Below are positions 26,201 through 37,809 of a stretch of 64,000 bases of DNA, in pieces. Source of the DNA: Halisarca cf. caerulea (Eukaryota > Porifera > Demospongiae > Chondrillida > Halisarcidae). How positions within the stretch are numbered: the first letter of the stretch is position 1; every line of letters begins with the position of its first letter. Where the stretch lies: contig CAUJGJ010000436.1 in the NCBI GenBank assembly GCA_963170055.1, positions 35,001-99,000 on the forward strand. The letters are read 5' to 3'. A program made the position numbers and the translations under genes. Below the pieces are notes generated by a model. The model saw only the letters and a list, made by a program, of their open reading frames with translations, was not told the DNA's origin and did no database searches.

Positions 26201-29200
26201 TCAAAGAACATGGTCTTAGCAAACATATCAAATGAGCCTGACATTGAAGTCTAGATCAGTCCTGAAATCTTGTATATGTATTTTTACGAATAAACCTGAT
26301 GGTTATCTTAGATCCCCTTTACAGACATCACACCATGCAATAGGCCTTAGTGGACATGAAGACATTAGTTGCCATCGAGTACTAAAGTAGCATAATAATG
26401 ACTATATCAACTGGGCTAGTAAATGAATACTTGGGCTGGTATTTTTTAGGTGTCGCTAGCCTGGGTGGCTGGTGAAGGAAAAAGTTAGTTTACACCCCTG
26501 AGAAACCCATGTGTATCTTGTTTGTTTACTTGTGTAAAGACTTGTTTTACTTATCACTCCCAACTTTTGAACATACTGTACTATTTTCTCTCCTTTAACA
26601 GTGTATTGTGCTGTTCTATTCCTCTAGGCCTCCCCAGTTAAGCATGCCAGTGGCCGAGCACATACCGAATGTCATCCAAGATGCCATTACTGTTGCTATT
26701 GTGTCATTTGCAGTCGGTGTTTCTCTGTCAAAAGTGTTTGCTAAAAGAAATAAATATGAAGTGTCAGCAAATCAGGTATATTTGTACACCTTTACATGTC
26801 TATATAATAGGCTTTGTTTTTAGGTACTGTATTGTGTGTGCTAGTGGTTTTCCATACAGTTTTTGTGTCATTAATACTAGGAAGAAGCTTACATGTTTGT
26901 TTAGTGATGACATGCAAGTATCCTTTGCGTTTTATGTATTGTACTTTACTTGTACGTATATACATATGTATAATGAATTGTACGTATGTATATATAAAAT
27001 GTATGCACAGTGCAGTGGAATCTCTGAATAAAGGACACTTTGGGACAGCATTTTTGTCCTTTTTAAGGAGATTGTCCTCTTTGGGAAGTCCAAAATGTAT
27101 TGGAACTATAGGGAGAAAATATTTTGGGGCCTCAAGCTGTGTCTTTGTAGAGAGATTGTCCTTATTTCAGAATGTCCACCATCAGAGATTCCACTATGCA
27201 TGTATTACGTACATATATCAATATTGTAAATAAGGTTGTAGTTTGCTAGGGTGTATGTCTTAACAGTGTCAATTTTGTTCAGAAATGGTATAGATTTGCT
27301 CGGTTATTGAAAATTTGCTTAGAAATATGCTAATTAGCAAATATTTTGTGAAATGAACCCCAAGAAAACAACATTTCAATAGATAGATATTTTAAACTAT
27401 ACTGTATGTAGTTCACATGGGGAGTGACCAGAAAGTCCAAGCACAATAGTCTTACACTTGGTAGAAAGCCTATTAGTACATAGTACCATTTTTGCAAGCT
27501 ATGGTACAAGAAATAATAAAGTTGACGTTTGACTGCCGAATTTTGCCCGTAATGTCAGGCGTAAAACGTCCGTTGTTGCTGAAAATTACGTCCGTAGCAC
27601 ACTTCGTAACAATTCAACAAAATTACAGTTGTGCAAGACTATATGACGCATCATAAAAATGGTGGCCACGTACGAACATCCTCGATATGTAGCAGTAAGC
27701 ATTTTTGTGGGAGAATGTAGTGGAATTCCCCTCCTTCGGGTTGATTTCCTTCAACAATCTTAAAAAGGTTTCAAAAATGCTAACTTAAGGCCAGCGTGGT
27801 ATTCTCACGGCTGTCTCACATTCGCCGTGAGTCTTGTACGCACTTGCCTAAGAGCTTACGATAAGCATATGGGGAGACATCCTTTCCTTTAGAAGATGAT
27901 ACCTTGATTTGAATGCTTAAATTTTAAAAAAAAATTGCACTTCATGTTGATTTTGTTCCTGTAGATTTCTACTCATGTGCACGTACCCATTTATCTGCCC
28001 ATAAATCTTCCGTAAGAAAAAAAATCAGGCGTGTAAAACGGTCCGTAAAAAGGGCGTCCGTAGAAGCACGCTACGCTTGTTTTACGTCAACTTTATTATT
28101 TCTTGTACTGTATGTATAACTAACACTTACTATAAAAAGATAAATTATAGTTACATTTTTAGAGGCTTCCATAGCCAAAGTATATAATTTCATTTTGACT
28201 TGTAACATTAAATTTAATGCTCACCCTATATGTATGTAGACGTTATAGTACTAAATTTTTGAGAAGCTAAAAAAACTTTCACATTTTTCAAGGAGGAGTG
28301 CTAGAGCACGAAATTTGTGCACTGATGTGAAAACATGGTGCATTGTTTGGTAGGTAACAGCGGAAGGACAGATCTGCAAAATTTATTTCCACAAATTTTT
28401 CAAAGATGACCAACCACAAAAAAATTAGCTCCTGGAAAATTTAGCGCTATTCGGTATATATTTACGTATGTATCTAATGACATAAAATTTAAGTATAGGT
28501 TATACAATGGGAACGGGAGGTACAGTGATTTACGCACCTGAAGGGCGGAGCTGAAGGTGTGAATTGCTAAACCTTCCATTCCCATTGTATAGCTATCTTG
28601 TACCATGATGCTGGACATCCGAAGGCGTAGCCTGAGGATGTCGTAACCGTTCTTTTCCTACCTATTTCTACTGCGTTGCGAATGGGGAGATGGCTGATCT
28701 TTTCCTATCAGAATTATTTTGCAATTACCTTCAATCCTGGTCCATTCCTTAGCTGATAGGGCCGCTTATGACCTGACCACCTCCACCCAACAATCAGCCA
28801 ATATGACCGCCTACAGCCAGCTGTTCATTGACCAGAATGCCTCTATCCCGCCATTTGCTGATGATCAAAATGCTTCCATTCACCCATTTACTGATCCAAA
28901 CACCTTTAGTCAACTGTCTGTTGATCTGACCGCCTCAATCCACCCGTTTACTAACACGAACGCCTCCATCCAACCATCTGTTGATGCGAACTCCTGATGG
29001 TTGGGTGGACGTGTTTAGGTCACAAGCGGCCGTATCAGCTCAGGGATGGACCAAAATTCATTTGGATTGAAGATACTAGTGAATTCTGAAAGGAAAGGAT
29101 CAGTCATCTCCGTCCACATTGTGGTAGAACAATATATAGGCCAAAAAATGAACTGCGCTAGCTGAAAAGAATATACACCTCATGAATTCTTAATGAGGTG

Positions 29201-32200
29201 GGTTAGTGAATTATACACCCAGCCACATCAAAGGATACATCCACGCATCATGGTACAATATCCTTTTGAAAACATTCTTAGAAGTTTGCAAACTTGCTTC
29301 TCAACAAGGTGTGCGTAAAAGCTAGAGTTACTCATTGGACTATTCTGCACTTACATGTATGATTTATGGAATAAATATTATTATTATTATAATAATAAAT
29401 AAACCAACGCATGGTGTGGCAATACAGTTGATTGATTTTACTAACCTTGTGATTTGGTTTAACAGTTCTTGTTTACTTGTTATGAAACATGTTTATGTCC
29501 CTTAACTTAATGTACTACTGTATTAGGAAACTCTCATGCTCTAGGGGTTACAACTAAAGACTAAATTTCATTTGATGTTAATGTATGTACTGTACGTACA
29601 GTATGTATGTACTGTACGTACAGTATGTATGTACGTATGTAGTTAAATCAGCTTCACTTTCCAAGTATGAAATGTGCCTTGCAAAGATCTAAGTAAATCC
29701 TTATAATTAAAATGTAAATGGTTATACTAATATACTAGTAGACATTCTTATATTATATTGTATGTACGTACATAATGTTGTATTGGGAATAATTTCAATT
29801 CTTCATTATTCATAGGAAATGTTTGCTTATGGGATTTCTAACGTACTGGGATCTTTCTTTTCAAGTTTTGGACCTTCGGGATCATTATCACGATCGCTCA
29901 TCCAAGAGAATGTTGGTGGTAAAACACAACTTGTTGGAATAATTTCATCAGTAATTATATTTGCAGTCCTGATTGGAATTGCTCCTTTGTTTGAACCATT
30001 GCCAAAAGTATGCACTCTATCTGGGAAATTTGTGTGGTTGATTGACCAGGTGTTGTTATATCCTTGTTAGACCATACTAGCTAGTGTTGTGATAGTGGCA
30101 CTGTATGGGATGTTTAAGCAAGTTACACATTTATTAAAGTATTGGAAAACCTCAAAATTTGACATGGTGAGTATGACCATTGCTGTGTGTACATTAATGC
30201 TTGTTTGTTAACTTGTGATGTTGGTTAGCTGTAGAGTAATTTTCACCTTTGCTTAATCCGAATGAAAATGTGACAGGTATTTGTCGCTGTGTTATCTTTT
30301 GTCTGTGTACATGTGGATGCACACCTTCCTCAATCACTACACTTATGTACCATAGATACCGTATACCGGGAAAGTTTCCCAGACTAAAACTTTTGCGAAT
30401 CCCTAGATTCCGTGATTTTCGCAAAAAAACTTTCGTGAATCGCTGCATTTCGTATATAGATGTATAGAACAGAGCTAGCATTCACAAATTAAAGTTTCGT
30501 GAATGCTGTCAAATTCGTGAAACTTTATCTCTGCGAAACTTTCCCAGTATACAGTACTATTTGTGTTGTAGTAGTGTCTACAAGTACACTGTATGGACGT
30601 ACTCTGTTGTTTATACTTGTCATTGTCTTTTCTATGTGTGGGCTTCTATCTCTTTTCAGTGTACAAAAGTGAAAATCACTGCAGTTTTGACCTAATATTT
30701 GCTGTTTTATTGTGATGGATAGCCAGCACTGGTTACAATTGCATTCGTAGCTAGGGTTTCTATTGTATGTAAGCTGGAAGTAAAATTCCGCGTGTGAAAC
30801 AACTTTGGAAATGTGCGTAGCATGTACAGTATGGATCATACAGGGTAATGGTAACCAATAAATGACAACGGTTATCTGCTAATTTATTCCGAAAACAGCT
30901 AACCGCAATCTGTTAACTGTTAACCGGGAATTGTTAACTATCTATACATAAAAAATGGTGAGCTCATGTTACATAGGATAGCATACGACGTGTGTCTATG
31001 GTTTTAGCATTCGATCAAAGAGAGAATTCTAAATGGTTTAGTCCGCCTACATCAAGCAAAGAATTATCCAACTTTGCTCAATAGAAAAGAAGATTATGTT
31101 CTTGGCAGCAAATTGACATCCAATTTCTTGATCACTGCCTTCGAAATGCGCAACTTTTATCCGGTGAAATTTCCTCAGGTATTTTCTTGCTCTCTTGATC
31201 TTGGATAATCTTCCTCAAAACTTCTTCCGATCATATCTTGCAGACTCGTTATCAAAATACTTTGTAAAAACTTGGTGGATAACTGTTACCAGTTAACTGT
31301 TAACTAAATAGTGGTACAAGTTCTGGATAAGTGTTAAACATTCAAAGTTATTTTCATTACCGTTTTTGTGATCTGTACTGTATGTATGTACGAACATGTG
31401 CTTGTCGCCTCCCATTAATACTGTGTATCACTTGTGGTTATTTTGCTTTATTAGGCGGTATGGCTGGTGATTTTTATCGCAACTGTTGTGCTTGGAGTGG
31501 ATTATGGTTTGTTAGTTGGAACGTTATTCTCAGTGGCACTAGTTGTATTTCGCATTCTTTTGTAAGTTTTAGGCATTGTGTGATCTTTCCCTGATGCATT
31601 GATTGCATGTATGTATTTTGGTGTATTCAAACAGACCAAATGCTAGTTCACTTGGACAATTAAACAGAGATTCAACTGTGATAAAGCAAGATACTAGAAA
31701 GGTTTATTTGCAACATGGAAATCGTGATCAGTCTACTGTAGCTTGTTATTCATCTATTTCATTTCTTAATAAATTTTTAGGTGCTACCTCTGCCAGGAAT
31801 AATAATATTTCGATTTTTTTCTCCTCTTTGTTATTTGAATACTGGAGTATTCAGAGCAAAACTAGTACTTAAGGCTGGAATTGATCCCACTGTGAATGAA
31901 GATGAAGGCACTGGATGTTGGAAAGCAGCATATAATAAGGTTGTGTGTTGTGTCTATACTTAGTAGCATGTAAATGGGAAAGAAATTAAATTGGGACTTG
32001 CTTTAGATGGCATTCTGTTTGTACAGTACATAATTCAGCACATGTACCTATGTCTGAATCAGTATAGCATGTGTTCAAAACTTTGAAAGTATGCTCTGGA
32101 CTTTAGGAGTTTGACAAAGAAATTTGAAAGCTACGTAGGTATTACATTTCCAAAGGTCTTTACAGTAATATTATCCCCAATAATGACTTCCTGGGCTGTG

Positions 32201-34102
32201 GGGCTAAACTGGCTTCTTGCTGTGACAATGATTGACTCTTTGGGTTCAGTCAACAGCACTTTTCTATGGAATGTTTCTTGGGGAACGGAGAGATTTGCCA
32301 AAAATCAGAAGTTTCTTACCATAAACTTATGGCCAGTTAGACCCCCACGTTTTATGCTGAATAGAATCATGTAATTGTGTGTTTGTGTGATAAAAGACAC
32401 TATACTGGTGTAAATCAGCTTAGATAATGATTATTTGAGTATTCAATGATTAGTTCATGATTGAATGTAACAGCCATTTTCTTTCACTATACCCAGTGTT
32501 AATTACAGACTGGGCAATGACATTATAATTGAGACCATTGTTTAGCTATGCCTGTATGCATCCCAGGTTATTAAGCAATCCCATACCTTTATACGGGCAT
32601 ACATACATATATACATACATACTGTACATACACATGCACGCATGCACGCACGCACACACACACATACGTATATATCGTCAATGTTGTATACAGTATGTAG
32701 ATCACGCAGACTATACTCTGCCAACAATATCTTAATGTGGCTTGCAGAGATGTTGTAAAGAGGTTCACTGTATATATTATGTGTTCAACTATTTGGACAG
32801 GAGATCTTCCTCTTCAAGTCTTTCCTGGCAAACCTCTGTGATTGTGACTGGGTGATAGGTACTGTGCATATCCAGTATTTCTTTGATCTTCCATGCTCTG
32901 GAATGTGTGTGTGTGTGTTTTTATGTATGTATCTCATTGAATTCTTTAACCCAAAGGTTGACACACTTGTATACAGTGGAACCTGTGTTACTGATCACCT
33001 CATTAAAGTGGCCAACTGCCTAAAACAGTCGTTGACTTCCAGTCCTGACCAAACAGCCATCTATTCCCATGGATCATAACCCATTTAATCCGGCCACCTG
33101 TCTAATGTGTTACCGATCACCCTTTTCGTGCACCAAATGACATTTTACACCGCCTTATATAGTCAAGGAAGCAAAATTACTAAAAAAAAATAAGATTCAA
33201 ACCTATGTGCGGTTAGGATGGGAAGCAAGGTAGCAGAACAAGAGGCAATAACTTCAACAATGCTATTCAGGCTTAATAGAGTGTCTATTCAACAGCCTAT
33301 ACAATATTTCCAGCTAGAAATACCTAAATATTGCTGTAATTACACAATTGTATGAAAAAACGTCTGTGATGGCAGCCATTTGCTTTCGACCACATTTCAT
33401 TAATATTCATAGCTTTCCTGTCAATGAGAAACCTGGTAATGCAGCCACTTGTGTAAAACAGCCAGGGAAGTTCTGTCCAAATGGTAACCACATTAGACAG
33501 GTTAAACTGTAGTTTTATTTTCCATGTTTGGCTGTTTTGTACAGATCAAAGGGATGAAGAGGCAGCGAAACAATGGCACAGTTGAGCAAGATGATGACAA
33601 TACTTCCGTGGTACTGGAGCAGTTTAATGAAGGAAACGATATTCACAACTCACTTGAAAGCATGCCCCATGTTGTGTCATCACCTAGGACGAAAGCCAGT
33701 ACTAGCACTGAAAGATCACTGCATACAATCATTATTGATTGCTCAGCTATATCTTTTGTGGACTCCGTAGGTGCAGAAACTTTGCAGCAGGTGATTTGTT
33801 TGGAGATTATGCTTAGTTTTTAATGTACTGTAAGTTTTATTTCTTCATTTATTATGATCAGATTGTTAAAGATTATGAAGAAATACACATCCAAGTGTTA
33901 CTAACCTCTGTTCCAGGTAAGAGTTTTTCATTGCTCATTGAATTGTACCTTCACCATATACATATTTTTGCCAACAGCTCATGTTACTACAATGTTGAAT
34001 AAATGCGGATTTTACAAGACATTTGGGGATGATTGGTTGTTCCCATCCATTAAAGCTGCAGTTACTTTTGTTAACAATGGAGGGAGACTGTTTAGTTTAT
34101 AA
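16481..34102 (+). CDS. SLC26: SLC26-family anion transporter (SulP) with STAS domain
   Basis: Fifteen exons join in phase to 749 aa: 16481-16814, 18560-18670, 22332-22510, 23233-23406, 23492-23665, 24174-24256, 26628-26775, 29816-30007, 30071-30166, 31455-31561, 31635-31701, 31781-31939, 33545-33790, 33862-33916 and 33978-34102. SLC26/SulP proteins are plasma-membrane exchangers or channels for sulfate, chloride, bicarbonate or oxalate; the substrate cannot be read from sequence. Visible family marks are VAVMHIPQG followed by [36 protein letters not shown], the PSGSLSRS block in exon 8, LFEPLPK, and the C-terminal STAS domain with [20 protein letters not shown] hydrophilic insert of about 60 residues in exon 13 is the usual STAS intervening sequence. 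All introns are GT-AG except the second (18671-22331), which starts GCAAGT. Large introns carry MITEs. Subfamily assignment (A1-A11) was not attempted. Confidence 0.93.
18107..18338. mobile_element. TTAA-flanked MITE in SLC26 intron 1
   Basis: Terminal inverted repeats GGCCCCATTTACACG and CGTGTAAATGAGGCC lie between two TTAA tetranucleotides (18103-18106 and 18339-18342). The subterminal GGATACC / GGTATCC also pairs. A TTAA target duplication is typical of piggyBac-type transposition. It is 232 bp with no coding capacity, so it would need an enzyme supplied elsewhere. Confidence 0.75.
19035..20090 (-). pseudogene. Decayed LINE with PHD-like ORF1 and endonuclease fragment
   Basis: Three minus-strand frames lie in order inside SLC26 intron 2. 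The first (20082-19807) has a Cys pattern [20 protein letters not shown] followed by W, like a PHD finger. The next (about 19755-19600) is a Leu/Lys/Glu heptad-rich stretch, probably coiled coil. The last (19445-19035) has [15 protein letters not shown] and CCFPPNHPL, which resembles the middle of an AP-type endonuclease. PHD plus coiled-coil ORF1 followed by an AP endonuclease is the layout of CR1-like LINEs. No reverse transcriptase is visible and frames are broken, so it is a remnant. The identification is moderate at best. Confidence 0.4.
20194..20247. repeat. (TA)n microsatellite
   Basis: A pure TA run of about 52 bp within SLC26 intron 2. Confidence 0.9.
20896..20980 (+). promoter_or_regulatory. 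Candidate internal TATA promoter and alternative first exon of SLC26
   Basis: TATATAAGG at 20896-20904 is followed 25 bp later by an ATG (20929). The 17 codons after it ([17 protein letters not shown]) stay open to a strong splice donor (CAG|GTAAGA, intron from 20981). The exon ends in phase 1, exactly the phase required by SLC26 exon 3 at 22332. A transcript starting here would encode a transporter lacking the first transmembrane segments, or use a later start. The ATG lies very close to the expected start point, so the leader would be almost absent. This is an inference from sequence only. Confidence 0.35.
21536..22102. mobile_element. Tc1/mariner-type MITE, family B copy 1
   Basis: Perfect terminal inverted repeats of about 26 bp (CAGTACGGATCATAAAAAAG at the left, CTTTTTTATGATCCGTACTG at the right) are flanked by TA on both sides (21534-21535, 22103-22104). 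The 567-bp interior has GTTAAC-rich arms and no ORF. It lies in SLC26 intron 2, about 230 bp upstream of exon 3. Confidence 0.85.
23818..23996. repeat. MITE-like segment with CAGTGAAAA ends
   Basis: It starts CAGTGAAAACTCTGCATTC and ends AAAAGCTTCACTGTA, with repeated TAATCC/GGCAAC text between. The ends are short and imperfect inverted repeats flanked by TA-like dinucleotides. It lies within SLC26 intron 5. Confidence 0.4.
27013..27196. mobile_element. MITE family A copy 3 (inverted)
   Basis: It begins CAGTGGAATCTCTGAATAAA and ends ATCAGAGATTCCACTA. The interior matches the 12481-12667 copy in reverse orientation (for example AAGCTGTG and GGAACTATAGGGAG). It lies in SLC26 intron 7. Confidence 0.7.
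27502..28110. mobile_element. 609-bp MITE with 27-bp inverted ends (family C)
   Basis: The left end TGGTACAAGAAATAATAAAG (continuing TTGACGT) pairs with the right end CTTTATTATTTCTTGTACTG (preceded by ACGTCAA). TA flanks both sides (27500-27501, 28111-28112). The interior contains repeated GGCGTAAAACG / CGTCCGT text. There is no ORF. It lies in SLC26 intron 7. Confidence 0.8.
28740..28998 (+). repeat. 30-33 bp tandem repeats with an open reading frame
   Basis: About six degenerate units, each translating to a variant of NASIHPFTD, run head to tail. The units are in multiples of three, so the frame stays open for about 90 codons until a stop at about 28997. There is no start context, splice site or known family that I can support. 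It lies in SLC26 intron 7 and may be a minisatellite derived from a MITE or gene fragment. Confidence 0.5.
30356..30554. repeat. MITE-like hairpin with GGGAAAGTTT ends
   Basis: The left end ATACCGTATACCGGGAAAGT and the right end GAAACTTTCCCAGTATAC are inverted copies. Inside, GCGAATCCCTAG, TTTCGCAAAA and CTTTCGTGAAT recur. Similar GCGAAA/TTTCGC-rich text occurs near 24860-25130, 44195-44285 and 50765-50860, which suggests a dispersed family. Confidence 0.55.
30827..31380. mobile_element. Tc1/mariner-type MITE, family B copy 2 (inverted)
   Basis: Its ends CAGTATGGATCAT and GTGATCTGTACTG are flanked by TA (30825-30826, 31381-31382). The interior reads as the reverse complement of the 21536-22102 copy (for example AAAACAGCTAACCGC against GCGGTTAGCTGTTTT). 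It lies in SLC26 intron 9, about 75 bp upstream of exon 10. Confidence 0.8.
32974..33509. mobile_element. TA-flanked MITE in SLC26 intron 12
   Basis: It begins CAGTGGAACCTGTGTTAC and ends ACATTAGACAGGTTAAACTG, with TA on both sides (32972-32973, 33510-33511). Internal units such as CACCTGTCTAATGTG repeat the end sequence. It ends 35 bp before exon 13, so it may contribute to the acceptor region. Confidence 0.6.
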
Positions 34103-34439
34103 ACATCTTGAAATGTGGCCAAATGTTGCACTTGATGTTTCTTGTTCCAAAAGAGGCAGTTGTATTTACTGTTATTGTACAGTATGACTAGTTATATTAT
34201 ATTATATTATTGGATGACCAAATGGTGTTGAGCCCCCTGGGTGATGACACAACATGGACATGCTTTGGATGAGGTGGATTTTGTTAGCCTAAGAAGATGT
34301 GCAAATACAATAGGCATCTGTTTAATTTAATGCATACTTTATACAGGCATCTGAAGAAGATCAATATCCAAAAAATTCATGCCATGGCCTAGACCAATAT
34401 TATATTGGCATGCATGGTATACAGTATGTTGATATGTGA

Positions 34440-34520
34440 GGCAACATTCCTCAGTATATATATATATAGAGAGAGAGAGGGAGAGGGCGGGTGGGAGGGC
34501 CGGAGGGAAGGAGAGAGGAC
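34440..34520. repeat. (TA)n and purine-rich (GA)n tract
   Basis: A short TATATA run is followed by GAGAGAGAGGGAGAGGGCGG-type purine repeats. It is simple sequence between the SLC26 3' end and the retrotransposon. I see no gene between 34103 and 34800. Confidence 0.7.
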
Positions 34521-34849
34521 AGACCATTGTGACCACTTCAGCATTTATGTATGATATATGCAATCTTTAAATTTGCTTCACTCTTGCATGCGTATACACC
34601 TTCAGCATCTATTATACTGAAACCCTGATTTACTATACATGGTACTGCATGTGTTATCTTTGACCTATTGGGGCTGGGATCGATAGTCTTGTCAACCATG
34701 CATGCAGACCCAATCGCCTTAAGCTTGTTATTTATATAATATTGCCATTTTTGGCTCAGCAAACAGGCCAATCAAAGATCGATAGATAAACTAGGATCTG
34801 GTTCCTCTCCCTCGACATCGCGTAGCAAAGATTCATCGACATTAGGCCC

Positions 34850-37600
34850 TCTTAACCCAGGTTGAGCTGCAGTAAACGTCCTTGGCAGAATCCCACGACC
34901 GGCCAGGGATCAAATAGCGAGAAGGTTGACTATTGGAAATTCTGGATCAGGTAACGTCCTCCAACTGCAGGGCAGCTTGGGAGCGCCTGTTTCTATTCTG
35001 TTGGAACTGTCTCAATTCTCCACCTAGGAGGGATCACAGGAGAAATTTAGTAGCACATATTCGCCGAGCAATAATGGAGGAAAACAATATTGGAGTAGCT
35101 CTTTCAAAACCACTATCCATGCAGGAATTTACATTTGTATCCTCCAAGGACCCTTTGAGATCCTTAGCTGCTTGCGTGGCTGCAAAACTAGAGGAGGGGA
35201 ATTTCCGAGGAGCAGTGAAGATTGTTAGTTCGGATGAATCCTTTGCTCCTGTTGATGCTTCCACCCTCAGTAAGCTCAAAGAGAAACATCCACCCCACCA
35301 CCCCCTTTCTGCCGGCTCTACTCCCCCAGACCCAAGACCGACACCCCAAGAGGTGTCTTCCTCACAGGTTCTATCTGCCATCTGATCTTTCCCAGCAGGG
35401 TCTGCTGGTGGACCAGATGGCTTACGTCCCCAACACCTAAAGGACTTAGTTGCTGGCCGCTCCAACCTTAGTTCACAAATTGTCTTGGAATCCCTAACTC
35501 GCTTTGTGAATTTTGTCCTTGCCGGTGACATCCTACAGTAGCTGATGCCAGGCCTTACCTGTTTGGTGCATCCTTGGTTGCCCTTAACAAGAGTTGTGGA
35601 GGTGTATGCCCCATGCAGTTGGGGGCACTTTGAGAAGATTGGTGGCCAAGTGTGCCAGTTTTTCTGTTCGGGATGAGATGGGTCTTTTGCTGGCTCCACT
35701 TCAGCTAGGCTACGGTACCCCTATGGGGTCAGAAGCTGCAGTGCATGCTGCTTGGACTTACCGACATCAGATCCAACCTGGCCATCTCCTCCTCAAGGTG
35801 GACTTCAAGAACGCATTCAACTGTATCAGGAGAGACAAGATGTTGGAAGCTGTTCTGAGTGAGGCCCCTGGCATCTTCAACTTCGTCAACGCTGCTGCAT
35901 ACAACCAGCCTTCCCTCCTATTTTTTCGGGAAACATATACTTGACTCAGCAGAGGGCGTTCAGCAGGGAGATCCTCTGGGCCCCCTTCTGTTTAGTCTGA
36001 CCATCCACCAGTTGCTTGTTTCCCTGAAGTCTGAGTTCAAGATTTTTTATCTTGATGATGGTACAATTGGCGGTCCACTTGAAGATGTGGTGGCAGACTT
36101 CAAGCGGATTGAACAAGTGAGTGACGATTTAGGCCTAGCCATTAATCATTCCAAGAGTGAAGTGATCTGTGTCAATGACATTACTCATCAAGGCATTCAG
36201 TCAATTTCACCTATGTTTCAGATCACTGACCCTGCAGATGCTTGCCTCCTGGGCTCCCCCATTGGAGGACCTCAGAGCATCAACCAGGTCTTGTACACCA
36301 AGAAAGCATCCCTTGAACGTCTTGGTGAACGTTTGAGGTTACTACACTCTCATGATGACCTGTGTCTATTGAAGAATGCCCTAGCCCTACCTAAGGTGTT
36401 ATATGTTCTCCGCACTGCCCCGTGTTTTGATTCACCCATCCTACCAGAATTAGATAGCCTTCAGAAGTCCCTCTTGGAGGATATTTGTAATGTGCACCTC
36501 AGTGATGAGGCATGGGCTCAGGCTTCATTGCCCGTTCGGGCAGGAGGCTTGGGTATCAGGAGATTCACCAAACTGGCTACCCCTGCATTCCTTGCATCAG
36601 CTGCTGTACCTTTGCATTGACGCAGTCCATCTTGCCTCAAGCACTTTCAGGTTTTCCTTGCACATTCAGGACTGATGCTCTGTCTCTGTGGAGCAGAGAC
36701 CACACAGAGGAACCCCCCATTGGACCCACAGCCACCAAACAGCAGTCATGGGATACACCCATCATCAACGCCACTGTCTCATCTCTACTCTCTTCAGCAA
36801 ATGCTGTGGATAAGGCCCGCTTGCTAGCCTCACAAAGAAAAGAGTCAACCCGGGGCTTGGCTTAATGCCCCCCTCCTGTGTCGTCGCTTGGTCTCTGTAT
36901 GGATGACGACTCTGTGAGGATAGCAGTTGGCTTGCGCCTTGGAGTCCCCCTGGCTTCCCCCCACCAATGTGCCTTATGTGGGAACCACGTTGATGCTTCA
37001 GGTACCCATGGCCTCCATTGTGGGAGAAGTGCAGGCCGCCATCCCAGACATGCCAACATGAATGCCATGTTAAAAACAGCCCTAACATCGATCAATGTTC
37101 TGTCTATCCTTAAACCTCCACGTTAATTCAGGACTGATGGAAAGAGGGTGGATGGTGTTACTGCATGTGACTCCTTGGAGATCAGGTCGCCCTCTGGCAT
37201 GTGACTTCACATGCTGTGACACCTTTGTCCCCACCTACCTTTCACTGGCTGCCTCAGGAGCTAGGATGGTGGTAAACCAAGCCGAGAGTAAGAAGAGAGC
37301 ACTATACCAGGACATAGAATCAACCCACGATTTCGTCCCAATTGCAATTGAGACTTCTGCATGGTGTTTTCGGCAATGGTGCCCAGGAATTCTTCAAGTC
37401 CCTGGGCCATCGTCTCCGTACCGTGTCTCAAGACCTATCTTTGAACATTTTGATTCAACAAATCAGTGTATGCATTCAGAAGTTTAACGCTGTCTCTATT
37501 TTGGGATACCCTGTAGCTCATTGTGTTAGCGTTCATTGTTTTATTTATATTTATTACTTTTTCCTTGCATGTATGTTGTAACTTACATTGATATCTAAAA
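34850..37600 (+). mobile_element. Non-LTR retrotransposon (restriction-like endonuclease type), degenerate
   Basis: The coding remnants run plus strand. A leader segment (34933-35385) ends at an in-frame TGA. It is followed by a reverse transcriptase with VDFKNAFNCIRRDKM (about 35801), GVQQGDPLGPLLFS (about 35957) and the catalytic FYLDDG (about 36045). A Cys/His zinc motif CALCGNHVDASGTHGLHC follows (about 36968-37021), then a C-terminal part with GRPLACDFTCCDTF (about 37186) and DFVPIAIETS (about 37329). RT, then zinc motif, then a C-terminal endonuclease is the order of R2-like elements. The expected RPD of the nuclease reads RVD here. Frame changes near 35605, 35935, 36620, 36865 and 37130 and several stops show it is dead. 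The A-rich tail near 37598-37626 (AAAAAAAATAAAG-like) is a normal LINE end. Confidence 0.8.
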
Positions 37601-37627
37601 AAAATAAAAAAAATAAAGAAAAAAATA

Positions 37628-37642
37628 TCTATCTATCTATCA

Positions 37643-37700
<58 letters not shown>
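37628..37700. repeat. ATCT then (AT)n microsatellite
   Basis: TATCTATCTATCAATC units are followed by about 40 bp of pure AT, directly after the A-rich tail of the retrotransposon. Such tracts often grow from LINE tails. Confidence 0.85.
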
Positions 37701-37701
<1 letters not shown>

Positions 37702-37809
37702 AAAGCAAGTGAAATGTGTTACAATGGAACTATATAAGTATATCAGGGAAACAGCAGGTGACCAAAATCATGCAAATGAAATGTGTTACAATGGAAATAT
37801 ATTAAGTAC

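Noticed and set aside
35034..35699. 221-codon minus-strand frame
   Set aside because: It is the antisense of the plus-strand retrotransposon, whose RT motifs are on the other strand.
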